Source: Paracoccaceae bacterium
GTDB taxonomy: Bacteria; Pseudomonadota; Alphaproteobacteria; Rhodobacterales; Rhodobacteraceae
Direction: 5' to 3'
Assembly (NCBI GenBank): GCA_019090405.1
Contig: JAHRVZ010000191.1
Coordinates: 1-6,285 of the forward strand
DNA: 6,285 bases
Shown piece by piece: positions 1-5,478 of the stretch (positions are counted from its first letter, which is position 1; each line of letters opens with the position of its first letter). The position numbers were made by a program, and so were the translations under genes. The notes beneath the pieces are model-generated. The model was given only the letters and a program-made list of their open reading frames with translations, was not told the DNA's origin and searched no databases.

Positions 1-214
1 GGCACCTGACTAAGCCGGACGGGCGGTTCGTGCAAGGTGGTGTAGGCAAAGGCGGGCACTTAGACTGTGATAAAGTTACACCACAAGGTTTGGACGTTGG
101 TGACAATCACTTCATGGGGCTTGCGAATAGGGGGGGTGAACGGGCAATAAGCCAACATGCTCACACCGGGAATCTTGGTGTGGTCCAACTGAAATGAAAT
201 CCGAGGGAATAAAT
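1..214. other. Porin upstream region, no secure gene
   Basis: This stretch lies upstream of the porin gene. One forward frame is open from base 3 to a TGA at 195-197 (64 codons, entering from outside the window), but its glycine-rich translation resembles no family I know and it uses codons such as AGG, ATA and TTA. I do not call it a gene. Two inverted repeats are visible: GTGGTGTA (37-44) with TACACCAC (77-84), and CACACC (162-167) with GGTGTG (177-182) around a 9-nt loop close to the porin start. A run of seven G occupies 130-136. A weak promoter-like pair TTGCGA (121-126) and CAATAA (145-150) with an 18-bp spacer exists but is far from consensus. Most likely this is the porin promoter and 5' UTR, possibly with the tail of a preceding gene. 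Confidence 0.35.
203..208 (+). promoter_or_regulatory. Ribosome binding site of the porin gene
   Basis: GAGGGA lies six bases before the ATG at 215. This selects 215 over the in-frame ATG at 194, which would add seven residues ahead of the signal peptide and has no Shine-Dalgarno sequence. Confidence 0.75.
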
Positions 215-1192
215 ATGAAAAAGATTCTTCTAATGTCCACGATCATCGTCGGGACAGCGGGAATGGCAGCAGCCGACATCCGCCTGAGCGGTGGCGCACG
301 TTTTGGTATCGAGTACAATGGCGATAACACGTCTTCCAAAACAATGGTCCACAACCGTATTACAATTAACGTTGACGGTACAGCCGAAGCCGATAACGGC
401 CTGAGCTTCTTTGCTCGTGTTCGTATTCGTGGTAACAACACCGGTGATGGCACTACAAAGTCGTCTGGTGTTTCCGCACCGCGCGTTGGTGTTACATATG
501 AAGGCTTCACAGTTGCTGCTGGTAACATTCTGGGTGCGATTGAATCCATGCCTGGCTTGTATGACGGTACAGTTGGCCTGACCGGTCTTGACTATAGCAA
601 CCTTCCAACCAACGCAGCCGGACTCGGCCGCTTTAAGTGGGATTCGTTCTCGTCAAACGGTGGCGGAGCAAATGGTGTTGAAGCCATCTATTCCATGGGC
701 GACTTTTCGGGTCACATCTCCTACAGCGGCGACAATGTTGCCAACGCTTGGAACCCAACTGGTCTGACATATGAGCGCGGCGCTATTTTCATCGCCTATA
801 GCTTTGGTGATTGGACAGCCGCTTTGGCTCACCAGCAAAGCAGCCAAGTTGGCGAAGAAATGACTGTTGTTACAGTTGCTGGTAACTTTGGCGACTTTGG
901 TGTTGGCCTAGCCTATTCGGATAACGAAGGCGACAACAGCGCTTTCCGCGTCAATGGTAGCTACACCTTTGGTAGTGGTACAACAGTAACCGCATTCTAC
1001 ACTGGCGTTGCCAGCGGTGCGGTTGTTCCAGGTACCGTAACCGCAACAACTCCTGCGGGCACAGGCTCCGCGGATGACGCCTACGGCATCGGTTTCACTC
1101 ACTCCTTGGGTGGTGCAACTCTGGCCGGTGGTTATTCCAGCCGCTTTGACGGTGAAAACCAGGCTGACTTTGGTGTTCGCTTTAACTTCTAA
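215..1192 (+). CDS. Outer-membrane porin, Rhodobacter type
   Basis: This gene encodes a 325-residue general-diffusion porin of the alphaproteobacterial Gram-negative porin family, expected as a 16-stranded trimeric beta-barrel letting small hydrophilic solutes cross the outer membrane. Residues 1-20 are a Sec signal peptide: two lysines, a hydrophobic core, then an AAA site before DIRLSGG. The mature chain opens with an amphipathic strand like that of known Rhodobacter porins. It continues as alternating short strands and Gly/Asn/Asp-rich turns, and ends in DFGVRFNF, the terminal-Phe signal recognised by the Bam machinery. Mature length (about 305) fits the family. The start at 215 is supported by GAGGGA at 203-208. 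The gene is its own unit, followed by an intrinsic terminator at 1219-1249. Solute preference cannot be read from the sequence; the family call is secure. Confidence 0.93.
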   Translation: MKKILLMSTIIVGTAGMAAADIRLSGGARFGIEYNGDNTSSKTMVHNRITINVDGTAEADNGLSFFARVRIRGNNTGDGTTKSSGVSAPRVGVTYEGFTVAAGNILGAIESMPGLYDGTVGLTGLDYSNLPTNAAGLGRFKWDSFSSNGGGANGVEAIYSMGDFSGHISYSGDNVANAWNPTGLTYERGAIFIAYSFGDWTAALAHQQSSQVGEEMTVVTVAGNFGDFGVGLAYSDNEGDNSAFRVNGSYTFGSGTTVTAFYTGVASGAVVPGTVTATTPAGTGSADDAYGIGFTHSLGGATLAGGYSSRFDGENQADFGVRFNF

Positions 1193-1218
1193 GCTGACAT
1201 TACAGTCGACATGAATTT

Positions 1219-1249
1219 GGGCAGGCCTTCGGGTCTGCCCTTTTCTTTT
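1219..1249 (+). terminator. Intrinsic terminator after the porin gene
   Basis: A nine-pair stem (1219-1227 with 1232-1240, one G-T wobble) closes on the very stable cUUCGg tetraloop and is followed by TTTTCTTTT. It starts 27 bases after the porin stop and should insulate the downstream yggS gene from porin transcription. Confidence 0.93.
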
Positions 1250-1295
1250 GGGACATTCTGATGTTTTGCTGGGCCAACAATGATACGAGAGCCAA

Positions 1296-1949
1296 ATGTC
1301 ACTGAATGAAATAACCACCCGAATTACTGCTGCCGAGGTCGCCGCCGGACGGGCCGCTGGATCTGTCAGTCTGATCGCCGTTTCAAAGGTACAACCAAAT
1401 GAGCGGGTCAAATCGGTTCTGGATCAGGGCCAACGCGTATTCGGGGAAAACCGCATACAGGAAGCCGCTGGTAAGTGGCCGGAATTTCGCACCCAATATG
1501 ACGGGATTGAACTGCATCTGATCGGGCCGTTGCAAACCAACAAAGCACGCCAGGCAATGGAATTATGCGACGCAATCCATTCTCTGGACCGCCCAAAGCT
1601 GGCCAATACGCTGGCGCGGCTGGCGCAGGAACGCGGTGCCTGTCCTGATTTGTTTATTCAGGTCAATACCGGGGAAGAACCGCAAAAGGCGGGGATTCTT
1701 CCGGCTGAATCCGATAAATTTATTAAGGAATGTCAAAGCCTTGATCTGTCTATCCGCGGTTTGATGTGTATTCCGCCAGTAGAGGAAGAACCGTCATTGC
1801 ATTTTGCATTGCTGGCCAAAATCGCCAAACGCAATGGGTTGGACGGCTTGTCGATGGGCATGAGCAGCGACTTTGAATCCGCCATAGCTCTGGGCGCGAC
1901 GCATGTTCGCGTTGGGTCAGCGATTTTTGGTGAACGCGTGGTGTCCTAG
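1296..1949 (+). CDS. yggS: YggS/PLPBP family PLP homeostasis protein
   Basis: This gene encodes a 217-residue cytoplasmic protein of the YggS/PROSC (PLPBP) family, single-domain TIM-barrel proteins that bind pyridoxal 5'-phosphate and help balance the PLP pool and linked amino-acid metabolism; no catalytic reaction is established. Lys31 in AVSKVQP is the PLP Schiff-base lysine. Further hallmarks are GENR (50-53), HLIGPLQTNK (74-83), VNTGEEPQKAG in the middle, SMGMSSD (186-192) and RVGSAIFG (205-212), the last two forming the phosphate-binding end. Length is close to the usual 220-235. The start has only a weak GAGAG upstream, but the N-terminus matches the family. The gene lies 103 bp after the porin, past a terminator, so it probably has its own promoter, which I could not identify. 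Its TAG stop overlaps the stop of the convergent transpeptidase gene. Confidence 0.93.
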   Translation: MSLNEITTRITAAEVAAGRAAGSVSLIAVSKVQPNERVKSVLDQGQRVFGENRIQEAAGKWPEFRTQYDGIELHLIGPLQTNKARQAMELCDAIHSLDRPKLANTLARLAQERGACPDLFIQVNTGEEPQKAGILPAESDKFIKECQSLDLSIRGLMCIPPVEEEPSLHFALLAKIAKRNGLDGLSMGMSSDFESAIALGATHVRVGSAIFGERVVS

Positions 1950-1954
1950 GACAC
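1941..1954. repeat. Perfect 14-bp palindrome on shared stop codons
   Basis: GTGTCCTAGGACAC is a perfect palindrome. Read on either strand it gives GTG TCC TAG in the coding phase, so both convergent proteins end in Val-Ser and both stops use the central CTAG (1946-1949). As RNA it can form a five-pair stem with a CUAG loop from either strand, but no U-tract follows in either direction, so it is at best a weak bidirectional terminator or Rho pause site. Confidence 0.8.
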
Positions 1955-2440
1955 TATCAGCCGGGTGTTTGTGGTGATCCGTTGCGCAACCCACCACAGA
2001 TGATCGCGGCGCATGGCCACGCAGCCTTCGGTTGGATAACCGGGCCTGCGCCATTGGTGCATAAAGATTGCCGAACCGCGACCGGAAACCGAATTGGGCC
2101 AGTTCCAATCGGTCAGGATCACCAGATCATATAAAGGATCGGACCGGCGCAACCGTTCATGGCTGTGGTCATAAGGCGCGCGTACCAGTTGGTTATAGTC
2201 AACGTCAGACGGGTCGTCAGACCACAAATCACCCGGATGTATCGGCATTGCCCAGCGGGTCGGGCGCGGCATTCGATCAGGTCGATACATCATGCCGACA
2301 ATGTCGTGATTGCCGGCTGGGGTGGCTTTGTCACCTTCTTGTTTGTTGTCGGTGATGCCGCCTTGGCCAATTGAGCAGGGTAAAACCCGACCTTGAAACC
2401 GTAGGCCCAAAGGCATCAGAACCATGTCCTGAGGGGTCAA
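1946..2440 (-). CDS. YkuD-domain L,D-transpeptidase family protein, no signal peptide
   Basis: This gene encodes a 164-residue protein consisting almost entirely of an L,D-transpeptidase catalytic (YkuD) domain. The family uses a cysteine to cleave the third-fourth residue bond of peptidoglycan stem peptides and make 3-3 cross-links or attach proteins. Visible hallmarks are SIGQGGI (23-29), GDKATPAG (36-43) and the active-site segment running from His128 to TEGC, with catalytic Cys140; TEGC replaces the commoner SHGC, as in the COG3786 branch. The start is TTG at 2440, inside the ribA stop (TTGA). It gives an N-terminus MTPQDMVL that fits the family better than ATG at 2425 or 2416, and translation is probably coupled to ribA. 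There is no signal peptide or membrane segment, which is odd for a periplasmic enzyme, so substrate and location are open. The fold call is firm; the exact function is not. Confidence 0.87.
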   Translation of the reverse strand: MTPQDMVLMPLGLRFQGRVLPCSIGQGGITDNKQEGDKATPAGNHDIVGMMYRPDRMPRPTRWAMPIHPGDLWSDDPSDVDYNQLVRAPYDHSHERLRRSDPLYDLVILTDWNWPNSVSGRGSAIFMHQWRRPGYPTEGCVAMRRDHLWWVAQRITTNTRLIVS

Positions 2441-3528
2441 AACAGATGTCCGGATTTGCTGGCTTTGGTGGCCAGATAGTCCTGATTATGCGTGGTTTTT
2501 CCAACTTTCAGCGGAACGCGTTCAACAACTTTGATGCCCGACTTTTCCATCATCTCGATCTTGGCGGGATTATTTGTCAGTAACTTAACCGATGAAAACC
2601 CCAATGATTTCAATATGTCAGACCCTAGCCGGAAATCTCTTTCGTCGTCTTCAAAACCAAGCCGATGATTGGCCTGCACGGTATCAAACCCCTGATCCTG
2701 CAGGCTGTAGGCGCGCATCTTGTTGGCCAGCCCAATGCCGCGACCTTCTTGGTTGAGATACAGCAGAATACCTGCGCCGGTCTCTCCCATCTGGGCCAGT
2801 GCTGCGCGCAATTGTGGGCCGCAATCACATTTCAAACTGCCCATAATATCGCCAGTAAAACAGGCAGAATGCAGCCGACTCAACACCGGTTTGCTACGAT
2901 CCGGACGGCCAATCTCGATGGCGTAATGTTCTTCTCCGCCGTCTTTGGGACGGTAAACATGCAGACGCCCGGCCTCGGATACTTGCATCGGCAGGCGGGC
3001 GCTGATGATTTCGTGTAAGGGGCTGCGATCTGTCATTTTACTGGCCGCAAGTGCATAATTGATCGTGGTCAAAGCATTGGCCGTGGCAAAGCCTGCGCTA
3101 TCTGAAATCGGCAGGATCACTGCCGCTGGCAACAAACGTGCCGACTTGGTCAGCCACAGCGCCAACCTGTGTAAATCGGCTGGCCCATCACGTTCTGCGG
3201 ACAGCGGACCTTTCATCGGTGCACGCAAATCATCGGCAGGGTCCGCGATTGACAAAACCCATTTCAAATCGGCATCAGATGGCAATAATACCCTTGCCAG
3301 ATCACCGTCATAGGCCCGCGCCTTAAGGGTTTCTGCCCGGCGGGAGGTGATGGCAATGACTGGCTGACCTGACATTGCGTGCAAATCACCAAGCCGTTCA
3401 GAATTCAGGGTTTCAATCGCCATTGCCAGTACCGAACTAGCGCCATCGGTCAGAACAACGGGCAGCCCCATGCGCAAATCAGCCCGCGCGCGCGCCAGTA
3501 ATTCGGTTATGTCCGGCACAAGGCTCAT
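2437..3528 (-). CDS. ribA: GTP cyclohydrolase II with degenerate RibB-like N-terminal domain
   Basis: This 363-residue cytoplasmic enzyme should convert GTP to 2,5-diamino-6-ribosylamino-pyrimidinone phosphate, formate and pyrophosphate, the first step of riboflavin synthesis. The C-terminal half (about 170-363) is a complete GTP cyclohydrolase II. Zinc cysteines are Cys223, Cys234 and Cys236 (11- and 2-residue spacing as in E. coli RibA); Tyr274, Asp295 and Arg297 align with E. coli Tyr105, Asp126 and Arg128 at a constant offset. Residues 1-165 resemble 3,4-dihydroxybutanone-phosphate synthase (RibB) in outline (RMGLPVVLTD near 19-28, PAAVILPI at 134-141) but lack its DDEDRENEGD and HTE active-site motifs. 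The domain is therefore probably inactive and the butanone phosphate must come from elsewhere. The ATG at 3528 has a weak GGA eight bases upstream. The stop overlaps the TTG of the transpeptidase gene, suggesting a two-gene operon. No FMN riboswitch is evident in the leader. Confidence 0.92.
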   Translation of the reverse strand: MSLVPDITELLARARADLRMGLPVVLTDGASSVLAMAIETLNSERLGDLHAMSGQPVIAITSRRAETLKARAYDGDLARVLLPSDADLKWVLSIADPADDLRAPMKGPLSAERDGPADLHRLALWLTKSARLLPAAVILPISDSAGFATANALTTINYALAASKMTDRSPLHEIISARLPMQVSEAGRLHVYRPKDGGEEHYAIEIGRPDRSKPVLSRLHSACFTGDIMGSLKCDCGPQLRAALAQMGETGAGILLYLNQEGRGIGLANKMRAYSLQDQGFDTVQANHRLGFEDDERDFRLGSDILKSLGFSSVKLLTNNPAKIEMMEKSGIKVVERVPLKVGKTTHNQDYLATKASKSGHLF

Positions 3529-3687
3529 GTAAAAATCCAGTCAAATTGCATTTTCTACCTACGGGTTTTTGCAGGAATGTGAAACATTTCCCCTGTGACA
3601 GACACGTCAGCGTGACACAATAATACAAATTCTTGTCAATTGCCGTATGTACCCACATGTCTAGTGAACAGAAATAGGGAGAACCCA
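3529..3687. promoter_or_regulatory. Divergent promoter region between ribA and response regulator
   Basis: These 159 bases must hold promoters for both divergent genes. For the regulator, TTGTCA (3633-3638) is a good -35, but the spacing places only weak -10 candidates (ACATGT or CATGTC near 3655-3661). For ribA, the minus-strand pair TTTCAC (3586-3581) and TAGGTA (3563-3558) with a 17-bp spacer is weak. Possible operators are an inverted repeat AATGT-GAA-ACATT (3576-3588) and a direct repeat GTGACA at 3595-3600 and 3612-3617, 17 bp apart. The region is a real intergenic spacer; the individual sites are tentative. Confidence 0.4.
3676..3682 (+). promoter_or_regulatory. Ribosome binding site of the response regulator gene
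   Basis: AGGGAGA sits five bases before ATG 3688 and decides against the in-frame ATG at 3640, which would add 16 residues ahead of the receiver domain. Confidence 0.75.
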
Positions 3688-4374
3688 ATGTCTCAGGTCA
3701 AGAAAATACTGCTGGTGGATGATGATGACGATCTGCGCGACGCGCTAAGCGAGCAGTTGGTGATGACCGAGGATTTCGACGTGTTCGAGGCCGCTGACGG
3801 TCAAAGTGCGATGGAGCGCGCCAAAGAGGCGCTTTACGATCTGATTATTCTGGATGTTGGATTGCCTGACACAGATGGTCGTGAATTGTGTCGCCTGATG
3901 CGCAAGCAGGGGGTAAAGGCTCCGATTCTGATGCTGACGGGTCACGACAGCGATTCAGATACCATTCTGGGGCTGGATGCTGGTGCCAATGACTATGTTA
4001 CCAAACCTTTCAAATTTCCGGTTCTTCTGGCGCGTATCCGTGCCCAGTTGCGCCAGCATGAACAGTCCGAAGATGCGGTGTTTTCGCTTGGGCCATACAC
4101 GTTCAAGCCGTCGATGAAGATGTTGATCACAGATGAAGACCGCAAAATTCGCCTGACCGAGAAAGAAACCAATATTCTCAAATTTCTTTATCGTTCAAGC
4201 GAAAGCGTGGTGGCCCGCGATGTGCTGCTTCACGAGGTTTGGGGCTATAATGCGGGGGTTACGACGCACACGTTGGAAACCCACATTTACCGGTTGCGCC
4301 AAAAGATCGAGCCTGATCCATCAAATGCCCGGCTGCTGGTGACTGAATCCGGTGGTTATCGGCTGGTGGCTTGA
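3688..4374 (+). CDS. OmpR/PhoB-family response regulator, possibly CenR
   Basis: This 228-residue cytoplasmic transcription factor has an N-terminal receiver (1-120) and a C-terminal winged-helix DNA-binding domain (about 130-228). The acidic pocket lies in the DDDDD run at 11-15, the phospho-acceptor is Asp56 in IILDVGLPD, and the switch residues Thr84, Tyr103 and Lys106 are all present, so phosphorylation control should be intact. The recognition helix falls in the segment around 192-208 (TLETHIYRLRQKIE). The start at 3688 follows AGGGAGA. No histidine kinase lies beside it, so it is an orphan in this window. The N-terminus and overall pattern remind me of CenR, an essential envelope regulator of Caulobacter and Rhodobacter, but that assignment is from memory and unconfirmed. 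It is transcribed away from ribA and followed by a long, structured 3' region. Confidence 0.92.
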   Translation: MSQVKKILLVDDDDDLRDALSEQLVMTEDFDVFEAADGQSAMERAKEALYDLIILDVGLPDTDGRELCRLMRKQGVKAPILMLTGHDSDSDTILGLDAGANDYVTKPFKFPVLLARIRAQLRQHEQSEDAVFSLGPYTFKPSMKMLITDEDRKIRLTEKETNILKFLYRSSESVVARDVLLHEVWGYNAGVTTHTLETHIYRLRQKIEPDPSNARLLVTESGGYRLVA

Positions 4375-4405
4375 CTTTATTAGGCAAAATTTCCTGACAC
4401 AGATC

Positions 4406-4428
4406 AACGACGCATTGGAACGACGCAT
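4406..4428 (+). repeat. Tandem 10-bp direct repeat
   Basis: AACGACGCAT occurs twice without mismatch (4406-4415 and 4419-4428), separated by TGG, a 13-bp period. It lies between the regulator stop and the candidate small RNA, where a transcription-factor site would sit if that RNA had its own promoter. Its function is unknown. Confidence 0.7.
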
Positions 4429-4435
4429 CTAGACT

Positions 4436-4515
4436 TATCTAAACCCGCGCATGTCCGGGTTATGACATGCAACCTCCCTGTTGAACTGGCCGGGCCTAGT
4501 GCCCGGTCCTTTTTT
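4436..4515 (+). ncRNA. Candidate small RNA or structured 3' UTR
   Basis: This segment shows dense RNA structure without a coding frame. Two perfect inverted repeats interleave: AACCCG (4442-4447) pairs with CGGGTT (4456-4461), and GCATGTC (4449-4455) pairs with GACATGC (4464-4470). The order A-B-A'-B' gives either two mutually exclusive hairpins or an H-type pseudoknot. An unpaired-looking ACCUCCCUG (4472-4480) follows, complementary to Shine-Dalgarno sequences, then a strong terminator (4488-4515). This layout (structured 5' part, CU-rich single strand, terminator) recalls CU-rich small RNAs of alphaproteobacteria. A poor promoter pair, TTGGAA (4415-4420) and TATCTA (4436-4441) with a 15-bp spacer, precedes it. 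Alternatively the RNA is the 3' UTR of the response regulator mRNA or is processed from it. The 5' end is a guess. Confidence 0.4.
4488..4515 (+). terminator. Intrinsic terminator upstream of xth
   Basis: An eight-pair GC-rich stem (4488-4495 with 4501-4508, one G-T wobble) around a five-base loop CTAGT is followed by CC and then six T (4510-4515). It begins 114 bases after the response regulator stop, so it ends that transcript or a small RNA encoded in the gap. Confidence 0.88.
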
Positions 4516-4605
4516 GCGCGTGATTCGGGTTTGGTTTGCATGGCGTCCCGGCATTGGCCGCGATAGGGTGCTTTGATCCTGATCCAAATTTGCGAGCCTT
4601 GCGAC

Positions 4606-5391
4606 ATGTCATTTACCCTTGCCACCTGGAATATTAACTCGGTTCGATTGCGCGAGCCGATTGTCTGTAAACTGCTACAAGAACAGGGGCCGGATATTCT
4701 GTGCCTTCAGGAATGCAAAAGCCCAGTGGACAAAATTCCGACCGAGGCATTTGCTGAGTTGGGCTATACGTTCATTGCACGTGGTCAAAAGGGCTATAAC
4801 GGCGTTGCCATCCTGTCGCGTCTGCCAATCCAGGACGTCGGTGACAAGGATTTCGCCGGGCTGGGACATGCCCGTCATGTTGCCGGACGTCTGGAAAATG
4901 GTGTGACCATCCACAACTTTTATGTTCCCGCAGGCGGAGACATCCCGGACCGTGAAAAGAACGAAAAGTTTGGGCAAAAATTGGATTACCTGACCGAAAT
5001 GCGCGACTGGTTCCGTAACGATAAGCCGGAAAAGGCCATCCTTGTCGGGGACTTGAACATCGCCCCACGCGAAGACGACGTCTGGAGCCATAAGAAGTTG
5101 CTAAAAGTTGTCAGCCACACGCCGATCGAGGTTGAGCATTTGTCAGAGACCATGGAGGCGGGTGAATGGGTCGATGTGACCCGCGCAGATATTCCCGAAG
5201 GGCCGCTATATAGTTGGTGGTCGTATCGTGCGCGCGACTGGTCGACAGCCGACAAAGGACGGCGGCTTGATCATGTCTGGGCGACGTCGGATATTGCAAA
5301 GGCTGGCCATTCCAGCCGTATCGTACGCGATGTGCGCGGTTGGGAAAAACCCAGCGATCATGCGCCAGTGTTCGCGACGTTTGATCTTTGA
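4606..5391 (+). CDS. xth: Exodeoxyribonuclease III (AP endonuclease)
   Basis: This 261-residue enzyme of the exonuclease III/APE1 family should cleave DNA 5' of abasic sites and trim blocked 3' ends during base-excision repair, using Mg2+. All active-site positions are recognisable: Asn9 in TWNINSVR, Glu36 in LQECK, Tyr106 in NFYVPAGG, Asp149 and Asn151 in GDLNIAP, Asp222 in RLDHVW, and Asp251-His252 in SDHAPV. Length matches the usual 255-270 residues and the end is complete. ATG 4606 is chosen because MSFTLATWNIN is the standard N-terminus; the in-frame TTG at 4573 would add eleven unrelated residues. Its ribosome site (GCGAG) is weak. The 90 bp between the upstream terminator and the start must contain its promoter, which I could not recognise. 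cnoX follows 87 bp later on the same strand. Confidence 0.95.
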   Translation: MSFTLATWNINSVRLREPIVCKLLQEQGPDILCLQECKSPVDKIPTEAFAELGYTFIARGQKGYNGVAILSRLPIQDVGDKDFAGLGHARHVAGRLENGVTIHNFYVPAGGDIPDREKNEKFGQKLDYLTEMRDWFRNDKPEKAILVGDLNIAPREDDVWSHKKLLKVVSHTPIEVEHLSETMEAGEWVDVTRADIPEGPLYSWWSYRARDWSTADKGRRLDHVWATSDIAKAGHSSRIVRDVRGWEKPSDHAPVFATFDL

Positions 5392-5417
5392 ACGAAACAA
5401 TATGAATTTGCCGTCTG

Positions 5418-5439
5418 CACTTGGATTTTGTCGCAAGTG
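5418..5439 (+). repeat. Inverted repeat between xth and cnoX
   Basis: CACTTG (5418-5423) and CAAGTG (5434-5439) are perfect inverted copies around ten bases. There is no T-tract, so it is not a standard terminator. It overlaps the proposed -35 of cnoX and could be an operator or chance. Confidence 0.35.
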
Positions 5440-5449
5440 ACTGCATATA
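5421..5449 (+). promoter_or_regulatory. Possible cnoX promoter
   Basis: TTGGAT (5421-5426) and CATATA (5444-5449) are spaced 17 bp, in an AT-richer stretch 30 bp before the start codon; shifting one base gives ATATAA. The short leader would contain the AGGAG ribosome site. A transcript from here would make cnoX at least partly independent of xth. Confidence 0.4.
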
Positions 5450-5465
5450 AAGGCCAACCCTGAAT

Positions 5466-5472
5466 AGGAGAA
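5466..5472 (+). promoter_or_regulatory. Ribosome binding site of cnoX
   Basis: AGGAGAA lies six bases before ATG 5479 and is the best Shine-Dalgarno sequence in the window. It fixes the start of the partial gene. Confidence 0.75.
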
Positions 5473-5478
5473 TTTGGT

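Noticed and set aside
908..1411. A 167-codon open frame on the minus strand opposite the porin and the start of yggS
   Set aside because: It spans the terminator and two genes with strong family matches, and its translation is low-complexity Thr/Ala/Cys-rich with no family resemblance; it is a shadow of porin codon bias.
2665..3018. A 117-codon plus-strand open frame inside ribA
   Set aside because: It is antisense to the conserved zinc and catalytic motifs of GTP cyclohydrolase II and has no independent support.
3485..3495. Alternating CG run (possible Z-DNA or slippage tract) near the 5' end of ribA
   Set aside because: It encodes the in-frame Ala-Arg-Ala-Arg stretch at residues 12-15 and is short enough to be explained by coding in a GC-rich genome.
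3529..3640. FMN riboswitch in the ribA leader
   Set aside because: The leader is only about 100-150 bases and I see neither the conserved FMN-element blocks nor a terminator/antiterminator pair.
4404..4625. A 73-codon minus-strand open frame across the gap before xth
   Set aside because: It runs over the terminator hairpin and inverted repeats, has basic low-information content and no Shine-Dalgarno sequence.
4675..5091. A 138-codon minus-strand open frame inside xth
   Set aside because: xth has every catalytic residue on the plus strand; the antisense frame has no ribosome site or recognisable motif.
5418..5439. Terminator after xth
   Set aside because: The stem has only six pairs with a ten-base loop and no following T-tract, so it is listed only as an inverted repeat.
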